Part shown: positions 15,314 to 21,964 of the stretch, piece after piece
How the letters are laid out: every line of letters starts with the position of its first letter
How positions within the stretch are numbered: the stretch's first letter is position 1
Source of the DNA: a virus
IMG/VR virus record: IMGVR_UViG_3300005910_000021
Location: 1-30,181 of that record
Strand: one strand, 5' to 3'
DNA: 30,181 nt
Notes under the pieces: model-generated
Told to the model about the DNA's origin: nothing
Databases searched by the model: none
The model's input: only the letters and a program-made list of their open reading frames with translations
Made by a program: the position numbers and the translations under genes

Positions 15314-15318
15314 TCTTG

Positions 15319-15720
15319 TTATTCCTCCTCATCTTTATATTCCTCCGTTAGTATTCCTCTTTCTTCTTCTGTTATATCATCCTTCATTAGTAATTTGTTA
15401 ATGGCCCTTTTCAATATATTATCTTTCTTAGCTGATTTTTCCTTATCCTTCTTTGACGGCCAAATCTGTATAACTGCCGATTGGTTCTGGTCATATTCGA
15501 ATACCTTCTTTATACGTTTATAGTATACTCTCAAGTTAGCATTCAGATTCAAATAGTAGTTCAATGATACTGACTTCATACCTTTACCGGTTAGTTTATC
15601 AGCATATTTGTTGAAGTCCTTATTCAATGGTATAACTTCATCCGGGTGAAGCATTTTGTCCAATAAAAAACAAACAACTATATCAGCATATTCCCCTGGT
15701 GTGACATTAATCTTAGACAT
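15319..15720 (-). CDS. Hypothetical protein with charged tail
   Basis: 133 residues, not recognised. The N-terminal part is compact and helical (EYADIVVCFLLDKM); the end is very charged (KKDKEKSAKKDN and EEERGILTEEYKDEEE), as in DNA- or protein-binding adaptors. Its ATG overlaps the upstream stop by one base. Confidence 0.55.
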   Translation of the reverse strand: MSKINVTPGEYADIVVCFLLDKMLHPDEVIPLNKDFNKYADKLTGKGMKSVSLNYYLNLNANLRVYYKRIKKVFEYDQNQSAVIQIWPSKKDKEKSAKKDNILKRAINKLLMKDDITEEERGILTEEYKDEEE

Positions 15721-15941
15721 TATCCTAATCCAATATCATTTAAACACTTTTTTAAATTTAATTTTAATCTACCGATGGTTTTTAAATCATTACTTTCTAA
15801 ATCTTTTAAATTTCTTTTCATAGATTCAGCAAAACCCATTGCAAGTTTTGAATATCTTATAATTTCTTTTAATTGTGTGTGTGTTAAACCTTTACCCATT
15901 TTTTCATTCAAGTGTTTATCAATTTTTTCATCAATTTTCAT
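15720..15941 (-). CDS. Hypothetical small helical protein
   Basis: 73 residues, Lys/Leu-rich and predicted all-helical, with heptad-like patterns near 40-65. Not recognised. It follows the PD-(D/E)XK nuclease gene by 2 nt. Confidence 0.55.
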   Translation of the reverse strand: MKIDEKIDKHLNEKMGKGLTHTQLKEIIRYSKLAMGFAESMKRNLKDLESNDLKTIGRLKLNLKKCLNDIGLG

Positions 15942-15943
15942 CT

Positions 15944-16465
15944 TTATGTTCCCTCCATTATTTCCTTTGGTGTGACTATATTAAAAAATTCCTTCATATT
16001 ATAAAAAACTAAAGGTGGTAAACCCTTCTCCTTTTTGAATATTAATCGTATGCTGGGTAAATCTAAACCTTTCCAATAACGGTCCAAACCAATAATAGGG
16101 TTGTTACCTTTCTTTCTATATATAAGCATAGGAAGTTTATTAGCTTTCTTAGCATCACCAATGCATTGTCTCCAAAACAATTCAAGATTGAAACCTTTGA
16201 TACCTTTAAAGTGTTGCCAGAAGGAAGTATGAGGGTATCCATTTTTACATTCCACACTATAAAATTGTGTTAAAGCTTCTTCACCTTCCGGTGTTAATGC
16301 TCTTATATCACCAGAAAGATCTGCATTTTCTTCACTTATAGTTGCCAATCCCCCGGATGCAGGCATTCTCCAATACTGGTAAGGTTTCTCCTTTCCTGTT
16401 AGCCATACACTCAAAAACTTACAGACATCACGCTCCCAGGCTGAACCTTTAGATTTACTACTCAT
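15944..16465 (-). CDS. PD-(D/E)XK nuclease, Holliday-junction-resolvase-like
   Basis: 173 residues. The fold signature is Glu11 in GSAWERDVCKFLS, Asp53 in LSGDI, and Glu72-Cys-Lys74 in VECKNGYP, the metal-binding set of PD-(D/E)XK nucleases. YWRMPASGG (31-39) is a typical loop in phage members of this group. Length fits small resolvase-like nucleases. It could resolve branched DNA before packaging or trim DNA ends in recombination. ATG 16465 follows the stop of the upstream gene by 1 nt. Fold call is good; resolvase activity is inferred. Confidence 0.75.
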   Translation of the reverse strand: MSSKSKGSAWERDVCKFLSVWLTGKEKPYQYWRMPASGGLATISEENADLSGDIRALTPEGEEALTQFYSVECKNGYPHTSFWQHFKGIKGFNLELFWRQCIGDAKKANKLPMLIYRKKGNNPIIGLDRYWKGLDLPSIRLIFKKEKGLPPLVFYNMKEFFNIVTPKEIMEGT

Positions 16466-16466
16466 A

Positions 16467-17522
16467 TCAATTTATCCTGAGCCATTCGGGTTTTCTACCA
16501 CCCATACGCCCATACGCCCATACATGTGTTTTTTCTTCTAATCGTATTTTATTAAAAACAAACTTCTTGTTTTTGTGTGAACCTTTTAATAGTCTTGAAA
16601 AGAAGTCCATTATAATTTTCTTATTTAAACTAATATTATTACTATTTGTTGATTTTAAAAATTTTGATGTTATACTATTATTCACAGGGTCTATTTCTAC
16701 AAAAGCCTTACTATCTTTATATAATATACCTTCCTGTTTAAAATATTTACCTAACTCAACAGCTTCCTTTTTAGTTATTGATGCTATAAATAACAATTTT
16801 TCATTTACAAACCCCCCATCTTCTCTATATCCACCTTTCATTTCAATAAAACCATATCCAATTTCTCTTACCATTTTTTTCAATTCAACATGATTTTTTT
16901 CATTTTCTTTATTACTATAAGTTCCTTTATAAGCAGATATAACGGCAAATGGCTTTTTCTCCTCTTCCACAAACTGCCATATCCTACTCAATGAAGATTC
17001 TGATAAATCCTCTATCCTCTTTTCTATCAACATTTCCCTTTTGTGTGTAACAGATTCATTATATAGAACATCATTTGATATCTTATCTACTGTGAGTTTT
17101 CCATGATAAGTATAAAATTTTGAAAGTGTGTCTATTTTTACAGGCATAAACTTATCATCCTCTCGGAATCCCTGTGTACCTTTAAGTATTCTATTCGCCC
17201 AATCATGTAAGTAATCTTTGGTCTTATTATTTAGTTTTGATAATTGTACTGACCAAAACTTATTAGGGTATCTCCTTATACGAATCCACCCACTTTTCAT
17301 AAGTTTTTTTATGATTACTCTTCTAGCACTACCTTCTTGCCCGATTTTTTCGTCATATTTATCATAAACACCTTCTATATATTCCTTGGTCAGTCCAAAC
17401 TTTTTAGGATACTTAATAATCGTATCTATGTGGGTTCCCTTTGTAGTTATAAGTTCCCCTCTCGGTGAAATAAAAAAGGCACCCTTGATTGTTGCTTCTG
17501 TTATATAGTCTTTGAAATTCAT
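16467..17522 (-). CDS. Possible internal head protein with capsid-targeting-like start
   Basis: 351 residues. It begins MNFKDYITEATIKG, close to the T4 capsid-targeting sequence (MKTYQEFIAEA), with ITE as a possible prohead-protease site. Residues about 190-270 contain PFAVISAYKGTYSNKENEKN, GYGFIEMKGGYRED and NEKLLFIASI. This module matches one in the neighbouring gene 17519-18463 (FGVGMGIFTTM, KNKKLYKDLL, KSVIVINI), and I have seen it in other phage proteins of unknown function. No enzymatic motif is visible. It overlaps the upstream gene as ATGA, with the AAAGG site in its last codons. Packaged protein is an inference from the N-terminus. Confidence 0.6.
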   Translation of the reverse strand: MNFKDYITEATIKGAFFISPRGELITTKGTHIDTIIKYPKKFGLTKEYIEGVYDKYDEKIGQEGSARRVIIKKLMKSGWIRIRRYPNKFWSVQLSKLNNKTKDYLHDWANRILKGTQGFREDDKFMPVKIDTLSKFYTYHGKLTVDKISNDVLYNESVTHKREMLIEKRIEDLSESSLSRIWQFVEEEKKPFAVISAYKGTYSNKENEKNHVELKKMVREIGYGFIEMKGGYREDGGFVNEKLLFIASITKKEAVELGKYFKQEGILYKDSKAFVEIDPVNNSITSKFLKSTNSNNISLNKKIIMDFFSRLLKGSHKNKKFVFNKIRLEEKTHVWAYGRMGGRKPEWLRIN

Positions 17523-18463
17523 AACTTACCTTTCAGATATCCTCTCAGTTTATCTAATGTAGTTTCTAAATCAAGAAAAGAGGTTACCCACGACCAATCA
17601 TTATTTAGTAAATCATTAAGAAACTCTCCTTCGGAACCAACCATCTTTTTGAAATCTTTTAAGAAATCAGAAGAGCTAAAAACCCACTTACCTCCTTTCC
17701 ATGTTGCTACACCTGTAAGTAAATCAGGATCATTAAATCTATGTTTGATGCCAACTGCTTTTGAAACATCGTGGTGGTGAGCTTGATCATAAACCCAAGC
17801 ATATACAGTCTTGGTTTTGTTATAGGCTGTAAATCTTATTATGTTACCTAATGACTTCTTATCTCTTGAGGTTGGATTCTTAAAAACTTCAACCTTCTTA
17901 TCTTTACCAGGTACAGTTGATTTAATATTACTGTACCATTTTTCTTCAATCATATCACCCAATTGAGTTCTATAAAATATTCTCTTATCAGATTCAAATT
18001 TCATGGAGTATTTCCTATTACCAATTATACTATAATAGTTTGTTAATTCTTGTGTAATTTTACCACTATCTATTGATTTAGATTTTATTATACCACCATT
18101 ACCTATCAATGCCGATTTAATTTTTTCATTATCTTTCTTAGAAAACCATATAACAGATTGTTGTTTCCATAGAGAAGATTTAGCAATATTAAGGATTTCC
18201 TTTAAAGATATATTAATAACAATAACGGATTTTTCACTCACATCATATTGTCCTATTTGTTTAATATATTTTTTACCCTTTGATTTTAGTAGTGATAATA
18301 AGTCTTTATATAATTTTTTATTTTTTTCCTGACCTACTTCTTTAGCTGATGGGTTCATAGTTGTAAAAATACCCATTCCAACACCAAAATCCTTTAAACC
18401 ATTAAAATATTGCATAGCCTTAGCAAATTTAGTGGTTTCTTTCATATATTCTTGAAATCTCAT
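17519..18463 (-). CDS. Possible internal head protein, paralogous module to neighbour
   Basis: 314 residues from ATG 18463 (MRFQEYMKETTKF). The ATG 12 nt upstream lacks a ribosome binding site, while 18463 overlaps the upstream TGA as ATGA. The N-terminal motif is again capsid-targeting-like. Residues 20-100 (FGVGMGIFTTM, EKNKKLYKDLLSLLKSKG, KSVIVINISLKE) align by eye with residues 190-270 of the next gene's product. The C-terminal half has VYAWVYDQAHHHDVSKAVG, a His-rich segment of unknown role. No known family name. Confidence 0.6.
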   Translation of the reverse strand: MRFQEYMKETTKFAKAMQYFNGLKDFGVGMGIFTTMNPSAKEVGQEKNKKLYKDLLSLLKSKGKKYIKQIGQYDVSEKSVIVINISLKEILNIAKSSLWKQQSVIWFSKKDNEKIKSALIGNGGIIKSKSIDSGKITQELTNYYSIIGNRKYSMKFESDKRIFYRTQLGDMIEEKWYSNIKSTVPGKDKKVEVFKNPTSRDKKSLGNIIRFTAYNKTKTVYAWVYDQAHHHDVSKAVGIKHRFNDPDLLTGVATWKGGKWVFSSSDFLKDFKKMVGSEGEFLNDLLNNDWSWVTSFLDLETTLDKLRGYLKGKL

Positions 18464-19155
18464 ATATTTAACCATTCCATATTATATATTTTTGAAATAC
18501 CCTTAGTAATTTTTCTATAATAATTACTATAACCCACCCATTTAAAATTCATTAAAAGAGATTTTACTTCCATTTGGTATAAGTATGTATTATCTATCCT
18601 ATACTTATTGTTATACCATCCAGAAAAAAGTTCCTTCACAGATAAATATTTTACCTTACCATTCTTCTTTATATATACATCATCAAATCGTTTATTGATA
18701 ATTTCATAATTGATTAACAACATATTATAATAGTTATCGACCGCTGATTCTATTACATCTGAAAACTTTGAATATTTTAATGGTTCGATACTATTATAAG
18801 CATCTGTAATCTTTGTTGTACTATACCATTCCTCTGTATATATATTGTTTATAATACCTATATACCTTTTATACGTAGGTATAAGCATACGGCCCCAACC
18901 ATGTGATTTTTTAATTTTATCAATTTCAATTTGAAGATTACTAATTGTATAATAATAAAAGGAACCATATTCAGGTGGTAAGTAATTCTTTACTAAACAA
19001 CCCTGTCTTTTCAATAGGTATCTCAAATATTGATAATGAAGAAATTTTCCTTCTTTCGTTTCAATTCTATTACAGTTCTCTAAATACAAAAGAAAACTAA
19101 TATTTTCATCCATACTGAGTTCTTTACATCCATAAAAATCATTCCAATTCCTCAT
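18460..19155 (-). CDS. Hypothetical protein downstream of tmRNA
   Basis: 231 residues from ATG 19155 (MRNWNDFYGCKELSM); GTG 19164 is an alternative. It is very rich in Tyr, Asn and Ile, with helical content and no recognised domain, signal peptide or membrane segment. The chosen start overlaps the stop of an 11-codon mini-ORF (ATGA), which itself has a good ribosome binding site, so this gene is probably read by reinitiation. Upstream lies the tmRNA. Confidence 0.55.
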   Translation of the reverse strand: MRNWNDFYGCKELSMDENISFLLYLENCNRIETKEGKFLHYQYLRYLLKRQGCLVKNYLPPEYGSFYYYTISNLQIEIDKIKKSHGWGRMLIPTYKRYIGIINNIYTEEWYSTTKITDAYNSIEPLKYSKFSDVIESAVDNYYNMLLINYEIINKRFDDVYIKKNGKVKYLSVKELFSGWYNNKYRIDNTYLYQMEVKSLLMNFKWVGYSNYYRKITKGISKIYNMEWLNI

Positions 19156-19184
19156 ATACAACACATCCTTTCTTGAAATCTCAT
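19152..19184 (-). CDS. Mini-ORF / leader peptide MRFQERMCCI
   Basis: Ten codons plus stop, starting at ATG 19184 with AAAGGAAAGT just before it, 13 nt after the tmRNA CCA. Its first 15 nt are identical to the start of gene 17519-18463 (both encode MRFQE). Its stop overlaps the next ATG. It looks like a truncated copy of a capsid-targeting start reused as a translational leader. It may not make a functional peptide. Confidence 0.4.
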   Translation of the reverse strand: MRFQERMCCI

Positions 19185-19196
19185 ACTTTCCTTTTA

Positions 19197-19566
19197 TGGT
19201 GGATCTGCTCGGAGTCGAACCGAGGTCTTGACTGTATCCATTACTAACTGAGTTACATTCATCATAAAGTTTGTGTAAATCAATGAACCCAAACTTTATA
19301 AACTGTTCATTGACCGTGTTACAATGCCTTTGTTATACACCGTTTAACACGAAAAGATGTATAACGTATCCTGTTTAGTCTACGCCTCTTTCATACGTCC
19401 AGGAAACATATGAAGAAACGGCAAAGCCTTTAAGCGGCCATTGCATATTCGTAATTATAATCATCTGCAATTACTTTAAGTTTCCAAACCTTTTAAGGTG
19501 TTGATTAGAATTTTCACCGAATGCAGTTGTAACAAACAAACAACCAATCGAAGCCATTTCAGACCC
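19197..19566 (-). ncRNA. ssrA: tmRNA (transfer-messenger RNA), complete
   Basis: 370 nt ending in encoded CCA (19197-19199). The 5' GGGTCTG (19566-19560) pairs with 3' CAGATCC (19207-19201) as a 7-bp acceptor stem. The third pair is G-U, the alanine identity signal. The T-arm CTCGG-TTCGACT-CCGAG precedes it. The tag frame GCA at 19468 to TAA at 19430 encodes ADDYNYEYAMAA, ending like bacterial YALAA tags. A terminal pseudoknot is visible: TCAATGAAC (19313-19305) with GTTCATTGA (19288-19280), and ATAAAGTTTG (19299-19290) with CAAACTTTAT (19273-19264). Another hairpin pairs 19365-19358 with 19339-19332. It lies between protein genes 8 nt from the DUF5320-like stop, so it must be cut out of the operon transcript. 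It rescues stalled ribosomes and marks the products for proteolysis. Confidence 0.95.
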
Positions 19567-19574
19567 ATAATTAT

Positions 19575-19778
19575 CTATTTATTTCCTCTACTGAACCATC
19601 TACGAAATCTTCCTCCTTGTCTTTTACCCCTTCCTTGTCCTTGTCCTCGTCCTCCGAAGTAAAATCCAGGTTTATAATTGGGTTGTTGTGGTTGTTCATT
19701 ATTATCTGAACAATCTCCAAGTCCTCTTCCCGTTTTTGGACCTTGGCCATCTGGTCCTGTTCCATCGCCTCTTGGCAT
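19575..19778 (-). CDS. DUF5320-like Gly/Arg-rich protein
   Basis: 67 residues. The start MPRGDGTGPDGQGPKTGRGL, followed by a Cys, is the signature of the DUF5320 family (MPGxDGTGPxGxGPxTGRGxGxC). The rest is Gln/Asn- then Gly/Arg-rich (GGRGQGQGRGKRQGG) and probably disordered, with an RGG-like character that could bind RNA. AGGAGGTAAGTAATT precedes the ATG. It sits directly before the tmRNA, an interesting but unproven link. The other frame over the same bases (acidic, 64 codons) is a shadow. Confidence 0.75.
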   Translation of the reverse strand: MPRGDGTGPDGQGPKTGRGLGDCSDNNEQPQQPNYKPGFYFGGRGQGQGRGKRQGGRFRRWFSRGNK

Positions 19779-19780
19779 AA

Positions 19781-20074
19781 TTACTTACCTCCTTTTTCTT
19801 TATATGGATTCATTTTAACATCCTTCTTTGCTTGTTTTTTAGTCTTGCCTTTTCCTCTCCAATGTGTGCTGCCATATTTTTTATCTTTTATGGCAGCGCA
19901 GAATCCTTGTGCTTGTTCACCCATCTTACCTTCCATTCGTTTGACACAGGCAGAAAAAAAACCTTCCTCATCAGCTTTCTTACCGATAGTCTTCTCAAAT
20001 TTTGAAATGCTTTTATCCGTCCAACCCTTGGCTGCAATAGGTGCTTCATTTATTAACCAGTCTTTAAACCTCAC
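19781..20074 (-). CDS. Small basic protein with capsid-targeting-like start
   Basis: 97 residues. It begins MRFKDWLINEAPIAAKG, the best T4-type capsid-targeting match in the window, with INE before Ala as a possible prohead-protease site. The middle reads FSACVKRMEGKMGEQAQGFCAA, and the end is Lys-rich (GKGKTKKQAKKDVKMN), as expected for a DNA-associated internal head protein. It is the first gene after promoter 20092-20120, with AAGGAGG before the ATG. Confidence 0.6.
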   Translation of the reverse strand: MRFKDWLINEAPIAAKGWTDKSISKFEKTIGKKADEEGFFSACVKRMEGKMGEQAQGFCAAIKDKKYGSTHWRGKGKTKKQAKKDVKMNPYKEKGGK

Positions 20075-20091
20075 ATTGCCACGCCTCCTTA

Positions 20092-20120
20092 ATTATAACT
20101 CATTTTTACTTATATGTAAA
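20092..20120 (-). promoter_or_regulatory. Sigma-70-type promoter for the tmRNA operon
   Basis: -35 TTTACA at 20115-20120 and -10 TATAAT at 20092-20097, with 17 bp between. It begins 4 nt past the terminator T-run, so this is a clean boundary between two operons. It should drive 19781-20074, the DUF5320-like gene, the tmRNA and the genes beyond. Confidence 0.88.
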
Positions 20121-20123
20121 CAT

Positions 20124-20161
20124 AAAAAAACCCCAGTACATATCTATTTATATACTGGGGT
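20124..20161 (-). terminator. Rho-independent terminator after the ssb operon
   Basis: On the minus strand ACCCCAGTA (20161-20153) pairs with TACTGGGGT (20138-20130) around a 14-nt AT-rich loop, followed by a T-run of 7 (20130-20124). It stops transcripts from the 21936-21964 promoter. Confidence 0.9.
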
Positions 20162-20180
20162 AAAAATATAACAAATTATT

Positions 20181-20411
20181 TTAATTCAATTCAAACAAAT
20201 CATCGGGTAATTCTGTTAATGATTCCACCTCTATAATAGTATTGACCTCACTTTCTATATCATACAATCTTGCGGAACTTATATATTCATAGAGGTGCTT
20301 TTCTAAAACACTATACAACCTTTCACTACACCTCTCTAAGATTTTCTTTTCTAGATCACTTTCAGATATAAATTTGACAAGTTGTTTGTCAGCCATCCAT
20401 TCTACTTTCAT
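20181..20411 (-). CDS. Hypothetical small protein with shared LPDDLFEL tail
   Basis: 76 residues, mainly helical and acidic. The start MKVEWMAD is repeated as a mini-ORF at 20749-20784, and the end LPDDLFELN is almost the same as the end of the upstream gene (LPDNLFELE). It is the last gene before the terminator. An acidic/hydrophobic C-terminal tail next to a gp32-like gene could be a protein-docking motif; function otherwise unknown. Confidence 0.6.
   Translation of the reverse strand: MKVEWMADKQLVKFISESDLEKKILERCSERLYSVLEKHLYEYISSARLYDIESEVNTIIEVESLTELPDDLFELN
20187..20211 (-). repeat. 25-bp direct repeat, copy A (C-terminal tail)
   Basis: Encodes the end of gene 20181-20411 (LPDDLFEL) and matches 20414-20438 with one mismatch. 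Confidence 0.8.
20388..20411 (-). repeat. 24-bp direct repeat, copy A (start of gene)
   Basis: Encodes MKVEWMAD at the start of gene 20181-20411 and is identical, base for base, to 20761-20784. Confidence 0.9.
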
Positions 20412-20734
20412 TCCAATTCAAACAAATTATCGGGTAATGGCCTCATTTTAGGCACACCACTACCACCTTTCGGAGGATTATCTGGATTAAGCATATCCAC
20501 AGTCGGTTGACATAATTCCGTCTTAACAGAATTATACCTTGGATGGCAAACAGAATCACAGCCATGCCAATCCAAGGTTTTCTTAATTGGTTCTCCTACT
20601 GCTTGGATAAAATTGATAATCATCTCAGCTAGTAGAAAGTCAGGCACATCACACTCATTTTCAATGCAATGTGAATTTAGTAAAACCTGTAAGTCCGCCT
20701 TAAACTGCTTATTAAATATCTCAATTTTGTCCAT
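20408..20734 (-). CDS. Hypothetical protein with LPDNLFELE tail
   Basis: 108 residues. The N-terminal half is helical (IEIFNKQFKADLQVLL). The middle holds Cys and His residues (DWHGCDSVCHPRYN) that could bind a metal. A proline/glycine linker (NPDNPPKGGSGVP) leads to the tail RPLPDNLFELE, shared with the next gene. A flexible linker plus short tail is typical of docking peptides. The AGAGAGG site stands before ATG 20734. Confidence 0.6.
   Translation of the reverse strand: MDKIEIFNKQFKADLQVLLNSHCIENECDVPDFLLAEMIINFIQAVGEPIKKTLDWHGCDSVCHPRYNSVKTELCQPTVDMLNPDNPPKGGSGVPKMRPLPDNLFELE
20414..20438 (-). repeat. 25-bp direct repeat, copy B (C-terminal tail)
   Basis: Encodes the LPDNLFELE tail of gene 20408-20734; differs from 20187-20211 at one base. 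Confidence 0.8.
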
Positions 20735-20748
20735 GATGTTTCCTCTCT

Positions 20749-20784
20749 TTAAGTATTTTCGTCAGCCATCCATTCTACTTTCAT
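20749..20784 (-). pseudogene. Mini-ORF MKVEWMADENT, truncated copy of a neighbour's start
   Basis: Eleven codons plus stop. The first 24 nt are identical to the start of gene 20181-20411, after which the sequence diverges and stops. It lies 3 nt after the gp32-like stop. It is probably a leftover of tandem duplication, possibly still translated as a leader. Confidence 0.5.
20761..20784 (-). repeat. 24-bp direct repeat, copy B (mini-ORF start)
   Basis: Identical to 20388-20411, 373 bp away, with gene 20408-20734 between the two copies. Confidence 0.9.
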
Positions 20785-20787
20785 GGC

Positions 20788-21774
20788 TTACAAATTATCA
20801 AGTTCTTTCAAAAGTTCTTCGTTGGATTGATCTTCTTCTTCATTATCAGGCTCAAATGGTGGGGGATCTTCTTCTCCTTTTTCTACTACAGGTTCGTCTT
20901 CTTTATTAGGTCCCTCCTCGTTTTTGAAATCGGGTATATCATCCTGTGCAATCTCTTTCTCCATACCTTTTGCCTTTTTCCATTCAGAACTTACAAGGTC
21001 CCACAACATAAGTGATTTCAAAGACTCTATAACATCTTCCTCATCCCTTTCCATACCTTCAAGATATTCATCAAGGTCAATAGTTGTCTTCATAACTTCT
21101 TCAATTTTCTTATCACTATCAGCTATGGCATGAGGCTTTCTTCCAAATTCACTAAGACCATAATCAGGCCATACCTTACCTCTTTTATCCTTTATGGTTG
21201 ATGTTACTTTCAAAAAGAAATCAAATCCATCTTTACCAGGATCAAAGATTAGAGGACCTAATCCATTCTTTACATCTGTGACTTGTTCCTTGACCTTCTT
21301 TTCAATCTTACCAGGAAATTCATATGCTCTAACAGTTTCAGTAACTTTATCTTCTTCACTTTCAGCTTCAGCATCTCTTGGATCATCAACTACAAACCAA
21401 TTGCCAACAAACTTTTCCTTTCTTTTAAAATCATAAGCCATAGCTTTATCAGCTTTGGTTCCAGTATAAAGTTTACTACTTACAGAACACCAAGGACAAT
21501 AGTTATCAAAATGAAAGGTTTTAGGACAAAGGAAAAATGACCATTGATCCCCTATCTTAAACATATGATAATGATACTTCTTATAGAATTGACCTTTAGG
21601 ATCTGGTAAAAATCTACCTACATAAACCTTAGCTTTATCAACAGTTCCCTTATCAGGATTCTTCCATGCTAATTCTGACCTTCTCAATCCACCACCACCT
21701 GCTGGTTTGTCTTTCTCATTCTTTTTCTGCTCCTGGAATTTGTCAAACAAGTCACCATTTATCCATTTACTCAT
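20788..21774 (-). CDS. Single-stranded DNA-binding protein, T4 gp32-like
   Basis: 328 residues. It coats single-stranded DNA during replication, recombination and repair. The zinc site is His70-X12-Cys83-X9-Cys93-X2-Cys96, the exact spacing of T4 gp32. The N-terminus is basic and Gly-rich with LRRSELAW (30-37). The core is an OB fold (about 45-210), followed by a long acidic C-terminal tail (265-328) ending ELLKELDNL, which in gp32 recruits replication partners. Length is close to T4 gp32 (301 residues). Expressed from the promoter at 21936-21964, behind a 49-residue gene that it overlaps by 8 nt. Confidence 0.92.
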   Translation of the reverse strand: MSKWINGDLFDKFQEQKKNEKDKPAGGGGLRRSELAWKNPDKGTVDKAKVYVGRFLPDPKGQFYKKYHYHMFKIGDQWSFFLCPKTFHFDNYCPWCSVSSKLYTGTKADKAMAYDFKRKEKFVGNWFVVDDPRDAEAESEEDKVTETVRAYEFPGKIEKKVKEQVTDVKNGLGPLIFDPGKDGFDFFLKVTSTIKDKRGKVWPDYGLSEFGRKPHAIADSDKKIEEVMKTTIDLDEYLEGMERDEEDVIESLKSLMLWDLVSSEWKKAKGMEKEIAQDDIPDFKNEEGPNKEDEPVVEKGEEDPPPFEPDNEEEDQSNEELLKELDNL

Positions 21775-21916
21775 GCTTTACACCCTCCTTTTCTACATAT
21801 TCTCTTATTATGTTTACGACTGCGTAATTTAACAATAATTTTACTTCTTCATCTGCGAATTCGCAATCTAATTCACAACTTCCATCATCTTTATCTCTTA
21901 TGTTTAATACGTTCAT
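21767..21916 (-). CDS. Small acidic protein before ssb
   Basis: 49 residues from ATG 21916 to TAA 21767. The sequence starts MNVLNIRDKDDGSCELDCEF and continues with a helix (ADEEVKLLLNYAVVNIIREY). A strong AAAGGAGG site precedes the ATG, and the stop overlaps the gp32-like ATG region by 8 nt. Likely co-translated with ssb and a candidate partner or regulator of it. Not recognised. Confidence 0.65.
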   Translation of the reverse strand: MNVLNIRDKDDGSCELDCEFADEEVKLLLNYAVVNIIREYVEKEGVKHE

Positions 21917-21935
21917 ATTTTACCTCCTTTAGTAT

Positions 21936-21964
21936 ATTATATAGGAGTTAGTGTAAATTGTAAA
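21936..21964 (-). promoter_or_regulatory. Sigma-70-type promoter for the ssb operon
   Basis: -35 TTTACA at 21959-21964, 17 bp, -10 TATAAT at 21936-21941, overlapping nothing but the end of gene 21965-22165. The GTTTACAATTTAC context is the same as at 14943-14971. It drives the 49-residue gene and ssb. Confidence 0.88.

Noticed and set aside
19200-19275. A tRNA gene on the minus strand, suggested by the T-arm and CCA end
   Set aside because: No anticodon arm or matching 5' acceptor strand within 90 nt; the matching 5' strand lies at 19560-19566 and a tag frame is in between, so it is the 3' end of a tmRNA.
19571-19765. Acidic 64-codon ORF overlapping the DUF5320-like gene
   Set aside because: It is another frame of the same bases; the MPRGDGTGP frame has a ribosome binding site and a known family signature.
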